Positions 8,612 through 18,658 of a stretch of 64,000 bases of DNA are shown here, piece after piece. The notes under the pieces are model-generated. The model saw nothing but the letters and a program-made list of their open reading frames with translations. It made no database searches and was not told the origin of the DNA. Positions within the stretch are counted from its first letter, which is position 1, and each line of letters opens with the position of its first letter. A program made the translations under genes and the position numbers. Origin of the DNA: a virus; the IMG/VR virus record IMGVR_UViG_3300044972_000601, positions 44,206 through 108,205 of that record; one strand, written 5' to 3'.

Positions 8612-11600
8612 TTAAGCCTGCGCTTCACTCCAACGCAACACCAAGTTACAAGGAATAGTTCCTGAACCTGAAGCACGATAGATATTAATAGCCAACACGT
8701 CTGGACCATTTGGATATGTGCCTCGACCACCCAATGTGGTATTTGTAAGTTCTTTCAACGGACTTAGATTCAGTGAATTGGTAGAACCTGGGGCAGCAAT
8801 AAACGAGAAAATCTGCTCGCCTGGTTGTGCGTATGGGGGTTGTCCAAACTTGAATGTTACTGTGGTTGAACCAGCGGTAATTGTTGTAGTATCCGATGTC
8901 TGGTTAAACGTCACACGATAATACTGTGTTGCAAAATACGTGGACAAGGTCACTGATGAAACAAACGTACCACCTGGAAAAATACCGCCAACGTTGACTT
9001 CAGTACCTGTGGTAGCAGAAGTTGCTTCCCAGCTTGCTTTGGTGAAGAATATTAGTGAAGTTCTTGTAAGAGGATAGCTGATTGTCGATGTTAATGTTGT
9101 GGCACCAGCAGTTGAACCGCTTGGGTTTTTACTCAATGTTATGTAGTAGTATTGTGTACCACTGAAACTGCCCCAGAAGTTTATTGAGTTAATAACAGTA
9201 CCAGATTGTATGTTTGATCCTGTAATAGGTTGCCCAGTTTGTAGCCCAGCTGCAATATATGTTGAGTAATTGGCTGCTGTTATAAACAAGTACGGATACC
9301 CGCTAAGAACGGAATTACTGTTACCAGGAATTAGTTCAATGCTAAGTGTTCCAGTTGGAAACGCCACTGACGTAATAGAACTTGTGGTCTGCGTTGCACC
9401 GCTGGCCCAAACAATACCACCGCCACTTGCTACTTGTGAGAAACTGGGCAATCCGCCAGCTCCTGCACCTTGTAATCCGTTCCATGCCACGTCAGAAACG
9501 TTGAGTGGATAATTTTGTGGATTCAGCACACCTTCAATAACAATACCACCCGTGTATGGAGTTGTGCCGGTGTAACCGTCGGACGTAATTTCAAGAGCTT
9601 GTAATAACAATTGAGCACGGTTAATCAGTTCTCTATCACCCAAGTCGCCAATAAGAGCATTGCTCACGCTGGGTGCCAGTCGAATCATGAAAGCTGTTTG
9701 TTTAGTTGTTGATACCAACAAGTTTGTGGCTTGATAGTTGAACAAATATCCACGGTCTTGGTCAAATCCACCGTCTTGAATATAAGCACTACCCCAGTGA
9801 CTGATGTTTGGAGTTGCTGTGGCAGCAACTTGCAATACACCTTCATACTTGGCATGCGTTGCGGCAACACCTGCACTGTATGCTCTTGCAGAACCTGCAA
9901 CAAAGTGAGTGAATGTTGTGGCACGAACTGCACCTGTCAAGTTGCCTGCATTAACACTGGCACTTTTGCCAGTGTATCTAATTAGTTCGTTGTCAATGTA
10001 CACAGTGCCAGCTGTTGGGAAATATGTCAAATCAGATACTGGAATAGTTGTTTGACTGTCAGTCATTGCTTCTGTCAACACACTCTTTGCACCTTCGTTG
10101 ATGACTTCATAACGAACTGGGCTGTTACCTGAACGTTGATAAGCTTCTCTATTTAAATTGTTACCACGCAATCTATGCACAGTGATGTATCGTCCATCAG
10201 GGCCACGCATCATCCAGTCACAGAAACCAGCACCATACCATGTCCACTGCAAGCCAATCATCTGCATCTTGCCCACATCAATGTTAAAACCGCTGGGGTT
10301 ATGCACTCCGCCAGTGCCGTCACAGCGATCCACATTCCATTCTCTTTGCGGAACAGTGTAGTCAACCACACGAGCCATCTTGATACCAGATGCGGTGTTA
10401 ACACCGCGATAGTCTGGAGTAACTGTGATTTGTGTATCGCTGTTAACTTGGCTGACCACGTGAGTCATACCACGAACAACCACACGGTCACCTGCTGCCA
10501 ACTGGGCAATAAAGCGAGTGTTGGTTCCAGTAAGAATATTGCTATCTGGAGAGACTGCAATAGTTCCAGATACTTGGAATGTGCTGGAACGACGTCCAAT
10601 TGCCAATGTCTGGCCATCGTATTGCCAGTAAGGTCCGTTTTGGTCGTCAAATGTGCCTGCACGAACAATCGCACCAGTCCAGTTTTTAACCACCATGAAA
10701 CTTGGTCCGGCCAAATCTGTAGTTGTTGCGCCTAGTGTTTGGGTGGCCAGTACTGTCAATGTTCTTTCATCCACAATACTGGTAACTGTGTATGAGCCAT
10801 CATAGCCCGAGGTAAGTACTCCGTGAAGTTCTATACCTGCGCCAATCTGACATGAATGATCCACGTCATCTGTGATAATAGTAATAATGCTGCCAACAGT
10901 TGTACCAGATGCAGTTACACTTCTGATGTCATAGTTAGGAGCAAACAATGCGCCTGTGTTGTAGTTAATGGCTTTACCAGATTGATAACGAATATATTTC
11001 TTGCTCATACGAATTGCATGACTACCGTAGCTTGGACTTCCTGTGCTTAGAATAACACCGCCATCCAATGGACGATGTAAGAAATAAGCATCAGGACGAG
11101 CGTAAATTATACCACCAATTGTGCCTGTGATAACCACAGCACTTCTGGCGGTATATGTAAGTGTTGTCAATGTTGGAACTGTTTCAACAAAAAACGGGCC
11201 GCCGGCAAATTTGTGATTCAGTGTGTCGCCTGAGTCACTAGTAGTTGATACTATAATTGTGTCGCCAGGTAAAAAGCCGTGGGCAGCTGGAAATGTAACA
11301 GTGATCACAGGAGTTGCGGCTGCACTGTATGTGAACTGTGGAGCACTTACTTGTGACCCAGTATAAAAACCACCCTTACGTAGTTGAATAATTGGGCTGA
11401 ATAAATTGTCGCCGTTTGTAACACCAACTTGTGCCTTAGCATAATAGGTAAAAGTAGTTGTTGTAGGCACACTAAAAATAATAAAACTTCCTTCAGCACG
11501 ACTAAAACCAGTAATGGCAGTGTTGAAACCTTTAATTGTGACGGGCTGACCAACTGTATATCCGTGAACGCTGGATGTTGTGATGGTAATTAAACTTTCG

Positions 11601-12118
11601 CCTGTTGCAGCATTTGTTACAGCCGCACTAACGTTTGCATCAGAACCTGGAAGTTCGTAAATACTTGGATAACCACGCATCAAACTAACTGCTTGCCACT
11701 TGGTAGGTTGTAATCCGTATTCAAAGTCAGCGTCCAGCATGGACAAGGGCTGTGATACACGAGTACGTTCAAACGCATCTGTACCAACTTCTGGCAAACG
11801 TACATCTGTCCAGGGTTTTTCGTAGAATATTTGAAGTGTATCGTTAGCGTTATGACTAGCGGTATTAACTTGTAATGTAATAGTGGTAATGCCGTCAGTG
11901 CTGTCTAATGCATGTGGAAAGTCCGTACTATTTGCTCTGCTAAAACTGATTGCTGTGCTAGCGTTTGTTGTGTCTGCAAAGTTATAAAGAATAACGTTGC
12001 GGGTGGTGTTTGTAATAATCAACAACTGATTAAGGTCAAGTTTACCCGGAACTTTAATAGTACCTACGCCAGCGACACCTGGGGTAAAAACGTAGCTTCT
12101 AATCTGACTTTTGGCCAT
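8612..12118 (-). CDS. Large virion structural protein (tail/baseplate associated)
   Basis: 1168 aa. It is not matched with certainty to a T4 gene. The N-terminus MAKSQIRSYVFTPGVAGVGT followed by IKVPGKLDLNQLLIITNTTR, and the middle VGKMQMIGLQWTWYGAGFCD with WMMRGPDGRYITVHRLRGNN, recur (from memory) in a large structural protein of cyanobacterial and marine T4-like phages. The rest is beta-rich with low-complexity Thr/Ser/Gly repeats (for example VTFPAAHGFLPGDTIIVSTT) and no signal peptide or membrane segment. Its place beside gp13-gp15, where T4 keeps genes 9-12, suggests a baseplate or short-fibre role, but this is inference. The nearest candidate promoter is a degenerate box GCTAAATA at 12154-12147. 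Confidence 0.6.
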   Translation of the reverse strand: MAKSQIRSYVFTPGVAGVGTIKVPGKLDLNQLLIITNTTRNVILYNFADTTNASTAISFSRANSTDFPHALDSTDGITTITLQVNTASHNANDTLQIFYEKPWTDVRLPEVGTDAFERTRVSQPLSMLDADFEYGLQPTKWQAVSLMRGYPSIYELPGSDANVSAAVTNAATGESLITITTSSVHGYTVGQPVTIKGFNTAITGFSRAEGSFIIFSVPTTTTFTYYAKAQVGVTNGDNLFSPIIQLRKGGFYTGSQVSAPQFTYSAAATPVITVTFPAAHGFLPGDTIIVSTTSDSGDTLNHKFAGGPFFVETVPTLTTLTYTARSAVVITGTIGGIIYARPDAYFLHRPLDGGVILSTGSPSYGSHAIRMSKKYIRYQSGKAINYNTGALFAPNYDIRSVTASGTTVGSIITIITDDVDHSCQIGAGIELHGVLTSGYDGSYTVTSIVDERTLTVLATQTLGATTTDLAGPSFMVVKNWTGAIVRAGTFDDQNGPYWQYDGQTLAIGRRSSTFQVSGTIAVSPDSNILTGTNTRFIAQLAAGDRVVVRGMTHVVSQVNSDTQITVTPDYRGVNTASGIKMARVVDYTVPQREWNVDRCDGTGGVHNPSGFNIDVGKMQMIGLQWTWYGAGFCDWMMRGPDGRYITVHRLRGNNLNREAYQRSGNSPVRYEVINEGAKSVLTEAMTDSQTTIPVSDLTYFPTAGTVYIDNELIRYTGKSASVNAGNLTGAVRATTFTHFVAGSARAYSAGVAATHAKYEGVLQVAATATPNISHWGSAYIQDGGFDQDRGYLFNYQATNLLVSTTKQTAFMIRLAPSVSNALIGDLGDRELINRAQLLLQALEITSDGYTGTTPYTGGIVIEGVLNPQNYPLNVSDVAWNGLQGAGAGGLPSFSQVASGGGIVWASGATQTTSSITSVAFPTGTLSIELIPGNSNSVLSGYPYLFITAANYSTYIAAGLQTGQPITGSNIQSGTVINSINFWGSFSGTQYYYITLSKNPSGSTAGATTLTSTISYPLTRTSLIFFTKASWEATSATTGTEVNVGGIFPGGTFVSSVTLSTYFATQYYRVTFNQTSDTTTITAGSTTVTFKFGQPPYAQPGEQIFSFIAAPGSTNSLNLSPLKELTNTTLGGRGTYPNGPDVLAINIYRASGSGTIPCNLVLRWSEAQA

Positions 12119-12186
12119 TTATGACTTCTCCAAATATTATTAATGTTATTTAGCTTAAATTATTGTTGCTAGTGCTGATTTGTAAT

Positions 12187-12651
12187 TTAAAAGTTTTTGA
12201 TGTCAATTGCATCAATTGCTTCGCGTGTTGTACACGCCAATACTTCAGCTTCTAACGCATTATTTGCATCTCGTATTGCTTGCCTAGCTTGTAACACTTC
12301 AAGTACTCGAGAAGTTGTATTTTCAAGCTGATCTTGTTCTTTGGCTCTTTCTAGTTGCCAGTCCAGGGCCATTATCTTTTCAGCAGCCTTAGCCTTGATC
12401 TGCGGAATTCTGGATTCTTTATATTTTTGCAAAGAATCCGCTTCTTTAGCTGAGTTGTATTCTGTAACTTGTTGATCCAATGTTTTGCCTGGCATTGTGT
12501 GTACAACTACGCCGTCAATCAACTTCAAGGTGGCCAACAATTCTGTTGCTGGATTGTATGGATATGCATAGCTGGTGGTGTGTGCGTCTGACTCAGCATC
12601 GAAAAAATTAGTTGCTTCGTTAGTCAGCGGGTCGAATGTGAGATATTTCAT
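12187..12651 (-). CDS. Tail-fibre-assembly-like small protein
   Basis: 154 aa. N-terminal half: KYLTFDPLTNEATNFFDAES, like the short beta domain found in tail-fibre chaperones. C-terminal half: a charged alpha-helical region (MALDWQLERAKEQDQLE, then LQARQAIRDANNALEAEVLA) of the type seen in phage fibre-assembly proteins. It directly follows two putative receptor-binding genes on the same strand (12-nt gap), the usual place for a fibre chaperone. The function is inferred from pattern and position. Confidence 0.5.
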   Translation of the reverse strand: MKYLTFDPLTNEATNFFDAESDAHTTSYAYPYNPATELLATLKLIDGVVVHTMPGKTLDQQVTEYNSAKEADSLQKYKESRIPQIKAKAAEKIMALDWQLERAKEQDQLENTTSRVLEVLQARQAIRDANNALEAEVLACTTREAIDAIDIKNF

Positions 12652-12663
12652 AATTGTCCTGTT

Positions 12664-14061
12664 TTATAAATCATTGAATGGTTTTGTGTCGTACATTAAC
12701 GGCACAATACACGGATAGTCTGTACTGTTGTAGTTACTGCCAATAATTTCAGTGGCTTGAGTTCGTACCATATTGGCCCTAGCAGAATCAGCAGTGGTGT
12801 TCATCAACCAATCACTGGCAATGTGCTGGAAATACAGGCCTGCTCCGCCGTTTGCATTTGCACCGTTTTGACACATGAAATCGCTTTTGCCAATTGGTGT
12901 AAACTGATAGCCACGACTATTGGGATGTTCAAAATCATAAATTGTTTTGCCATCACTTACTCGGATCAATGCACAGTAAATTCCAGCTTGGTAGTAGTAA
13001 CTTGCACAGTACGCCATGACATATCTGCCGTCTGAACTGACTACAAATCTAATACCATAATTCACACCTTGGTCAATGCCATAGCTGGTGGTATTACTTT
13101 GACTTACAATTGCACCTTCTGCTAAGCCAGTTGTTCCCCATCGGTGTACCCAAAATCCATAACTAGGTATCATGTTAACAAAAACAATTTTTCCATTGTC
13201 GCACATCACAGGAATGCCCCGGTAGTTGTCTTCGGTTCCGTTATTAGTTGGGACTCCAGTACTTGCCGCATACGCAGTACTGTAGTTTGCCGCAGTGTTA
13301 AAATATGTGTACAGATTGCTGGAAGTGGCTTGTGTAAAGGCTGCTAATTGCTCAGTGGTTCCAAAAAATTCTCTATTCGAGTACTGACTTAATCTTGGTA
13401 CATTGTTGTAAACCACAGGTTTGTGAACATAACTACCGTTGCTTTCTATAATGCACAGCTGATTTGTTTTGGCATTGTAGCTGACGCGACCGTATCTAGT
13501 ATTACTATATCCTGCATTTTTAGTAGTAACTGTGACATAGCCTTTGCCTAAACTAAATCTCTGAAAGCCGTACCAAGTTGCACTTCTTGGCCCAACAGAA
13601 ATTTCAGCACTGTTATTAAAAATAGCATACACTTGATCTGATTCGTTGACCACTGTGCCTACATCTCTAAAGGCTTGGCCACGTCGAGTCAATTCAGTAC
13701 TTTCTCTAATAAGATCGCCGGCAAACCCTGAGCCCATGGCATGGCTCAGATTGCCTAAAAATCCTGCACTTGGTGCACCTTGACTGTAACAATCCGATGT
13801 GCCGCCCGGTTGACTACTGGTTAGCGCATATCTACTTCCATAGTATTCTTCACTACTAGGTGCTCCTGTGCTACTCATGGTTGCACCACCACCACCACGA
13901 TTACTATTATTCAACATGAATCTACCTACGCAATTATAGTTATGATCATATATGGAGTAGCCGCCATTTGCACTTTGATTTGACCACACTGCAAACGCTG
14001 CCTGCAAGTATGCATTGCTTGGTGTGTAATTTGTTAAAGTATTGCCTAATAAGGTTGGCAT
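12664..14061 (-). CDS. Putative receptor-binding protein, tandem paralogue A
   Basis: 465 aa, a clear paralogue of the next gene (468 aa). Both share YSIYDHNYNCVGRFMLNNSN-type N-termini, NTAANYSTAYAASTG, TNNGTEDNYRGIPVMCDN, YGIRFVVSSDGRYV and ALIRVSDGKT, and end with STDYP...YDT. The spaced SDGRYV and VSDGKT motifs suggest a beta-propeller-like C-terminal half, and Tyr/Asn/Ser richness suits a carbohydrate-contacting tip. It lies between repeat fibres upstream and a chaperone-like gene downstream. No enzyme motif was seen. I do not recognise a named family, so the receptor-binding role is inference from context. Confidence 0.5.
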   Translation of the reverse strand: MPTLLGNTLTNYTPSNAYLQAAFAVWSNQSANGGYSIYDHNYNCVGRFMLNNSNRGGGGATMSSTGAPSSEEYYGSRYALTSSQPGGTSDCYSQGAPSAGFLGNLSHAMGSGFAGDLIRESTELTRRGQAFRDVGTVVNESDQVYAIFNNSAEISVGPRSATWYGFQRFSLGKGYVTVTTKNAGYSNTRYGRVSYNAKTNQLCIIESNGSYVHKPVVYNNVPRLSQYSNREFFGTTEQLAAFTQATSSNLYTYFNTAANYSTAYAASTGVPTNNGTEDNYRGIPVMCDNGKIVFVNMIPSYGFWVHRWGTTGLAEGAIVSQSNTTSYGIDQGVNYGIRFVVSSDGRYVMAYCASYYYQAGIYCALIRVSDGKTIYDFEHPNSRGYQFTPIGKSDFMCQNGANANGGAGLYFQHIASDWLMNTTADSARANMVRTQATEIIGSNYNSTDYPCIVPLMYDTKPFNDL

Positions 14062-14084
14062 TTTATCGATTCCTTGGATTCATA

Positions 14085-15491
14085 TTATGCATTAATATTG
14101 AACAATGCAGTATCATATTGTACAGATGCAAACGCTGGATAATCAGTTGAGTAAAAATTACTGTGCATAAATCCAGGAAGATAAGTTCTGCATATGTTTG
14201 CCTGGGCAAGATCCGCTGTTTCATTCATTATGGAATCACTCGAAATACTTTGATGGTGTATGCCAGCTCCGCTATCGGCATTGACATTTTCTAACCTCAC
14301 AAAATCACTCTTGCCAATTGGGGTGTAAAAATTCGCATAACTGCCACCATTACTTTCATCCCATACAGTTTTGCCATCGCTGACTCTCACTAGGAATACT
14401 TTAGTGCCCGAACCATAATAATTGTACGGGCAATGTACCAACACATATCTGCCATCTGACGACACTTGATGTCTAATACCATATCTAAATCCCTGATCAG
14501 TTCCGTAACTAGTAGTCAAACTTCTATTAATCAATGCACCGGTATGAGTACCATCTGCATTCCACCTGCTCATCCAAACATTATTACTAGGAATCATCTG
14601 TATCCATACTATTTTATCATTGTCACACATCACAGGTATGCCTCGATAGTTATCTTCAGTGCCGTTGTTTGTGGGCTTACCAGTGGCTGCTACATATGTT
14701 GTGCTGTAATTGGCTGCGGTATTAAAAAAGTTGTACACTGGGCCAGTAGTGCCGGCGGCATATGCGGCAGACTGCTCTGCAACTCCTCTAAACAAAGACG
14801 GTGCATAATATCTAAGATTAGGCACTGCATTATACACAGTAGGTCTAGCACCGTATGAATCGTTGACTTCAATGATGCAGACTTTTTTAGTTTTTACGTT
14901 ATAGCTGATACGCCCTTGAATACTATTTAAATTATAACCAGATTGTTTGGCAGTGACTGTGGTGTAATTCTGAGTATTGACGACTCGCTGATGCACGTAC
15001 CAATTCATACTGCGTTGGCCAATTCTTAAATAACCGCTAGTCGACATGAAAATTGCATAGTCTTGATTGGTTTCATTTACTATAACTCCACAATCTGCAA
15101 GACCACGGGCACGTTGTTCATACCCAGATGACCCCATGATGTCTCCGCAGGCATTTGACCCTTGAGTGAAGCCTATTGACAATAAGCAGTTACCAAGATA
15201 ATTATTAAACTGCGACTGTGCATACGTATCATTGTTACCAGTGGTGGTGCTGGTTCGGGTGAATGCACTGGCAGAATATGAGTCAGTCATTTCGTTTGCT
15301 GAAGTAGAAGTCATTGCACCTCCGCCGTTGACGTTGCTGTCATTCAGCATGAATCTACCAATGCAGTGAAAATTGTGATCATATATGGACCAGCCGCCTT
15401 GACTGCCGTTGTTGCTCCAGCAGGCAAATGCAGGTTGCTTGTACGCTTGACCTGGAACATTCCCACCTACAAAATTAGATAATAACGCCAT
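14085..15491 (-). CDS. Putative receptor-binding protein, tandem paralogue B
   Basis: 468 aa, alignable end to end with the 465-aa neighbour. Shared landmarks are WSIYDHNFHCIGRFMLNDSN, NTAANYSTTYVAATGKPTNN, DNYRGIPVMCDNDKIVWIQM, GIRHQVSSDGRYVL and VSDGKTVWD. Divergence is strongest in residues 60-130 and in the last 90 residues. That fits duplication followed by diversification of surface-exposed regions. It is separated from paralogue A by 23 nt and from the upstream repeat fibre by 9 nt, so it belongs to the same operon. Confidence 0.5.
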   Translation of the reverse strand: MALLSNFVGGNVPGQAYKQPAFACWSNNGSQGGWSIYDHNFHCIGRFMLNDSNVNGGGAMTSTSANEMTDSYSASAFTRTSTTTGNNDTYAQSQFNNYLGNCLLSIGFTQGSNACGDIMGSSGYEQRARGLADCGVIVNETNQDYAIFMSTSGYLRIGQRSMNWYVHQRVVNTQNYTTVTAKQSGYNLNSIQGRISYNVKTKKVCIIEVNDSYGARPTVYNAVPNLRYYAPSLFRGVAEQSAAYAAGTTGPVYNFFNTAANYSTTYVAATGKPTNNGTEDNYRGIPVMCDNDKIVWIQMIPSNNVWMSRWNADGTHTGALINRSLTTSYGTDQGFRYGIRHQVSSDGRYVLVHCPYNYYGSGTKVFLVRVSDGKTVWDESNGGSYANFYTPIGKSDFVRLENVNADSGAGIHHQSISSDSIMNETADLAQANICRTYLPGFMHSNFYSTDYPAFASVQYDTALFNINA

Positions 15492-15500
15492 TTATTTCCC

Positions 15501-16694
15501 TTATACCAATTTCCAACCGTAAGTTACGCCTGAATACACCAGTGCAACGCTTACGTTTTTTATGTTTAAAATTAAATCTTCTGTTAACCCCATAATCAAA
15601 CTGGCGTTTCTTGCAACAGTTAAATTGTTACGGTCAAATGTTCCAGCCAAATCAGCAATGTATATGGTTGCATTAGTTGCAGGTGTTGCTGGCAATGTCA
15701 AGGTAAATGCAGATGTGGCAGTATTGGCAAAATATTTTGCACCTGCCACTGCGGTTGTTGCGGTTGTGATAGTAGACCAAGCGCCGCCGCCTGAAGCATC
15801 CACATAACCTTTTGTTGCAGCTTGTAAATCAGTAGTTGGGTTGCCAGCTAGATACACTGCGGCGCCAAAATAACTGACACCGTTGACTCCTATACCGCCA
15901 GCCACTGTAACTGCTCCAGTTGTTGCACTGCTGGATGCGGTAACATCAGTGGATATTAAAGTTGTAAATTTTCCAGAACTTGCTGTGGCACTGCCAATTG
16001 CAGGAGGACTTGCCAAGTAACTGCTAAAACCAGTGCCACTTATACTGGTGGCAGATAATGAGGTAAATGCTCCTGATAATGCCGTTGTTGCACCAATGGT
16101 GACATTGTTAATTGTGCCGGCAGTTGCTGGATTAATGGTAACTGTGCCAGTACCAAGCGGGCTCAGTGTCACTGTTTGATTGGTAGATACCGCTGATAGC
16201 TGGCCTAAAAACGTAGTAAGCTGTCCAGCTGTTCCGAGTGTTAGTGTACTGGTAGGGCTTATAGTGGCCAATCCTGTTGGACTGATTGTTACATTACCGG
16301 TTGGACTTAAAGTCACTGTGCTGGTTGTGGTCAGTGTAGTAAATCTACCAGCGGCTGCTGTTGTTACACCTATACTTACATTGTTTAATGTGCCAGTCGA
16401 AGTTGGACTTAAACTAAAAGAATTCAACGTTAAATTTAAATTTCCAGAAATGTTAACAGTTCCGTCAACAGTTAGTCCGTCCAATGTTCCTGCAATATGT
16501 GTTACACTTGGTCCTAGTGTGGTAGGAGTCAGTAACTCATCGCCGTTGTAACCTAAATACGATCCAGTAGTAAGTTCAATTTTAGTACCAGTCACAGTGA
16601 TAGTATTTGTGACCAAGTTTCCTTGCACATCTACAACAAAATAAGGGCTAACGTAGCCGTGTGCTGATCTAAATAATTTAGAAACTGTAGTCAT
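15501..16694 (-). CDS. Repeat-type tail fibre protein
   Basis: 397 aa. It is built from Ser/Thr/Gly/Asn-rich repeats with the module NPATAGTINNVTIGATTALS followed by GAFTSLSATS, typical of aquatic phage fibres (beta-helical or triple-beta shaft). The N-terminus (MTTVSKLFRSAHGYVSPYFV) is distinct. The C-terminus has ATKGYVDASGGG, a common hinge before a fibre tip, then a small beta domain (NATIYIADLAGTFDRNNLTV). It follows two shorter fibres with the same modules. Virion role is likely; exact position unknown. Confidence 0.65.
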   Translation of the reverse strand: MTTVSKLFRSAHGYVSPYFVVDVQGNLVTNTITVTGTKIELTTGSYLGYNGDELLTPTTLGPSVTHIAGTLDGLTVDGTVNISGNLNLTLNSFSLSPTSTGTLNNVSIGVTTAAAGRFTTLTTTSTVTLSPTGNVTISPTGLATISPTSTLTLGTAGQLTTFLGQLSAVSTNQTVTLSPLGTGTVTINPATAGTINNVTIGATTALSGAFTSLSATSISGTGFSSYLASPPAIGSATASSGKFTTLISTDVTASSSATTGAVTVAGGIGVNGVSYFGAAVYLAGNPTTDLQAATKGYVDASGGGAWSTITTATTAVAGAKYFANTATSAFTLTLPATPATNATIYIADLAGTFDRNNLTVARNASLIMGLTEDLILNIKNVSVALVYSGVTYGWKLV

Positions 16695-16704
16695 ATGTTT
16701 TCCG

Positions 16705-17379
16705 TTAAACCATTGCCATGCCGTATGCGGCTGCTAGGGCGGCTGCATAACCAAATGTAACGGCACTGTTTACACCTGCAGGCTGGCTGGTCATTGTTAA
16801 TGTTGTGAATCTTCCAGTGGATGCTGTGGTGGCACCTATTGAAACATTATTAATATCACCAGTGGTATTTGGGTTTGCAACAAATGTTCCAGTCCCCGAC
16901 GGAGTTATAGATATAATTGCATTTGAGCCGCTAAATGCAACATTGCCTGATGCAGTTAATGCAGTAAATGCACCGGCAGCTGGGGTAATATTGCCAACAG
17001 TGACATTATTCATAGAACCTGTTGTTGCTGGTGCTATTGTTATAGTTCCAGTGCCAGTTGGGCTTAATGTTATTACAGCATTTGAAGAATTAAGATTTAC
17101 AGTGCTAGTTGCAGTTAATGTTGTAAAAGTTCCTGCTTTAGGTGTTATAGCACCAATAATAACGTTATTCATTGCACCAGTTGTCACTGGATTAACTGCT
17201 AAACTGTTGGTCACTGTTAAATCTGCAATTGAGCTACCGGTATTAATAAACAACGTGTTTGTGGTTGCATTTGTTGTGACAGCTATTCCGTTTGTTCCCA
17301 CCACATTTAATACGCTGTTGGATGCGTGAAGATTAATGGCATCTTGCCCACTGACCGCAAGTTGTGTATAACTGTTCAT
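16705..17379 (-). CDS. Short repeat-type fibre protein
   Basis: 224 aa, made almost wholly of the same module as its neighbours (TTGAMNNVIIGAITPKAGTF, TTGSMNNVTVGNITPAAGAF, TTGDINNVSIGATTASTGRF) at intervals of about 50 residues. Its ATG overlaps the TAG of the upstream 396-aa fibre by 4 nt, so translation is coupled. It lacks any tip domain and ends in QPAGVNSAVTFGYAAALAAA, so it may act as a shaft segment or a cut-down duplicate. Confidence 0.6.
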   Translation of the reverse strand: MNSYTQLAVSGQDAINLHASNSVLNVVGTNGIAVTTNATTNTLFINTGSSIADLTVTNSLAVNPVTTGAMNNVIIGAITPKAGTFTTLTATSTVNLNSSNAVITLSPTGTGTITIAPATTGSMNNVTVGNITPAAGAFTALTASGNVAFSGSNAIISITPSGTGTFVANPNTTGDINNVSIGATTASTGRFTTLTMTSQPAGVNSAVTFGYAAALAAAYGMAMV

Positions 17380-18566
17380 ACTGCTGCTCCTAAAAGAATA
17401 GCCTGTAACTGGCCAAGTGTGATAAGTTGATTGCCCTGAGTGCTTTGATTTAAAACTGTTATAGTAGTAAATCTACCAGCAGCCGGTATTGATGATCCAA
17501 CATTTACATTATCTATAGAACCTATATTACTAGGCCCTATATTAACTGTACCAGTACCGCCAGGGCTTATGTTAACTGTTTGATTATTGCTGTTAAAGAT
17601 TCCGTTATTATTAACAGTGAACGTTGTAAAAGAACCACTATTAGAACTTACTAATCCTATAGTGGTATTATTTATAGTTCCCACGGTTGCTGGATTGACT
17701 GTAACAGTGCCGCTGCCTGTTGGTGCCAACGAAATTAGCTGATTATTACTAACAGCAGACACCGCTCCTATTGCTGTCAGTTCTGTAAATGTTCCAGACT
17801 CTGGCGTAAGTGTTCCTATGTTCACATTATTAAAATTGGATACTTCTACAGTATTTGCTGTGAATGTAGTAGTTACATTTAAATTAGCAATATTTTCTAA
17901 ACTAAACGTTATTGCACTAGGAGCAGTTGTAATTGTAATAGCACCATCTGTATTTAAAATGTTTAGTTTTGTTAGAATAAAATCTGGAGCAAGCTCGGTT
18001 TGGCCAGGAACTTGTATTAACCCAATATTACCAATTGCCACGGATCCAGTTTCGTTAATTATCATGAATCCGTCTGACAGGTTAGTGTTATTCCAATTTC
18101 TGAACACACCTAATTCGCCGCCGGCATTTGAACTTTCACCGTCAATTGTTGGAATATAAGTAGGAGTTAGACGTTCAAAATATGTAACTTTAAAAGTTAA
18201 CTTGACATTTACTAATGGAGTAACACCATCATCTTGATAAAATGGGCTGGCTGTTACAATTACCCTAGATGCATCTGCCACGGCACTGAAACTTACTAAA
18301 TCTCTACCATTATTATTCCTGCCACTTACTGTAATTGATGCTTGTTCAGGGCGAGCTGATATTTTTACATTAATATGCTCAACATCGTTTTTTCCGTACT
18401 CTGCAACAATTTCATAAACCGCACTGGAAAACTCACCAACAAACCACGTGTCTATCACAGTGGCCGTTGGAATAGGTATTTCAGATCCTTTTACAGACCA
18501 GTTTACGCCCCTTTTAAGTCTTAGGGTATTTCTTAAGCCTCTAACAAAGTAGTCTGCAAAGTTCAT
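17376..18566 (-). CDS. Repeat-type fibre protein with distinct N-terminal domain
   Basis: 396 aa. Residues 1-200 form a non-repeat region (MNFADYFVRGLRNTLRLKRG, SVKGSEIPIPTATVIDTWFV) that may anchor to the particle. Residues 200-396 carry the module seen in the two downstream fibres (ATVGTINNTTIGLVSSNSGS, SNIGSIDNVNVGSSIPAAGR). It is the first gene of the fibre operon and has a late promoter box 20 nt upstream. Confidence 0.62.
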   Translation of the reverse strand: MNFADYFVRGLRNTLRLKRGVNWSVKGSEIPIPTATVIDTWFVGEFSSAVYEIVAEYGKNDVEHINVKISARPEQASITVSGRNNNGRDLVSFSAVADASRVIVTASPFYQDDGVTPLVNVKLTFKVTYFERLTPTYIPTIDGESSNAGGELGVFRNWNNTNLSDGFMIINETGSVAIGNIGLIQVPGQTELAPDFILTKLNILNTDGAITITTAPSAITFSLENIANLNVTTTFTANTVEVSNFNNVNIGTLTPESGTFTELTAIGAVSAVSNNQLISLAPTGSGTVTVNPATVGTINNTTIGLVSSNSGSFTTFTVNNNGIFNSNNQTVNISPGGTGTVNIGPSNIGSIDNVNVGSSIPAAGRFTTITVLNQSTQGNQLITLGQLQAILLGAAV

Positions 18567-18586
18567 ATAGTCTCACTAGTACAATG

Positions 18587-18594
18587 TATTTATT
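18587..18594 (-). promoter_or_regulatory. Late promoter of the first fibre operon
   Basis: AATAAATA on the minus strand (7 of 8 to TATAAATA), 20 nt before the ATG of the 396-aa fibre gene. No other late box lies between it and the Nudix terminator except a degenerate one near 12150. Confidence 0.6.
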
Positions 18595-18608
18595 CATAGT
18601 CAGATATA

Positions 18609-18637
18609 TTGACTGTGCTCGCTAAAAATGCTAAATT
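18609..18637 (+). promoter_or_regulatory. Possible sigma70-type promoter for the HAD-like gene
   Basis: TTGACT (18609-18614), 17 nt, then TAAATT (18632-18637, 4 of 6 to consensus), followed by AGGAG at 18648 and the ATG at 18659. An overlapping TATAAATT (18640-18647) resembles a late box but lies too close to the start codon. Confidence 0.4.
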
Positions 18638-18658
18638 AATATAAATTAGGAGTTTGAC

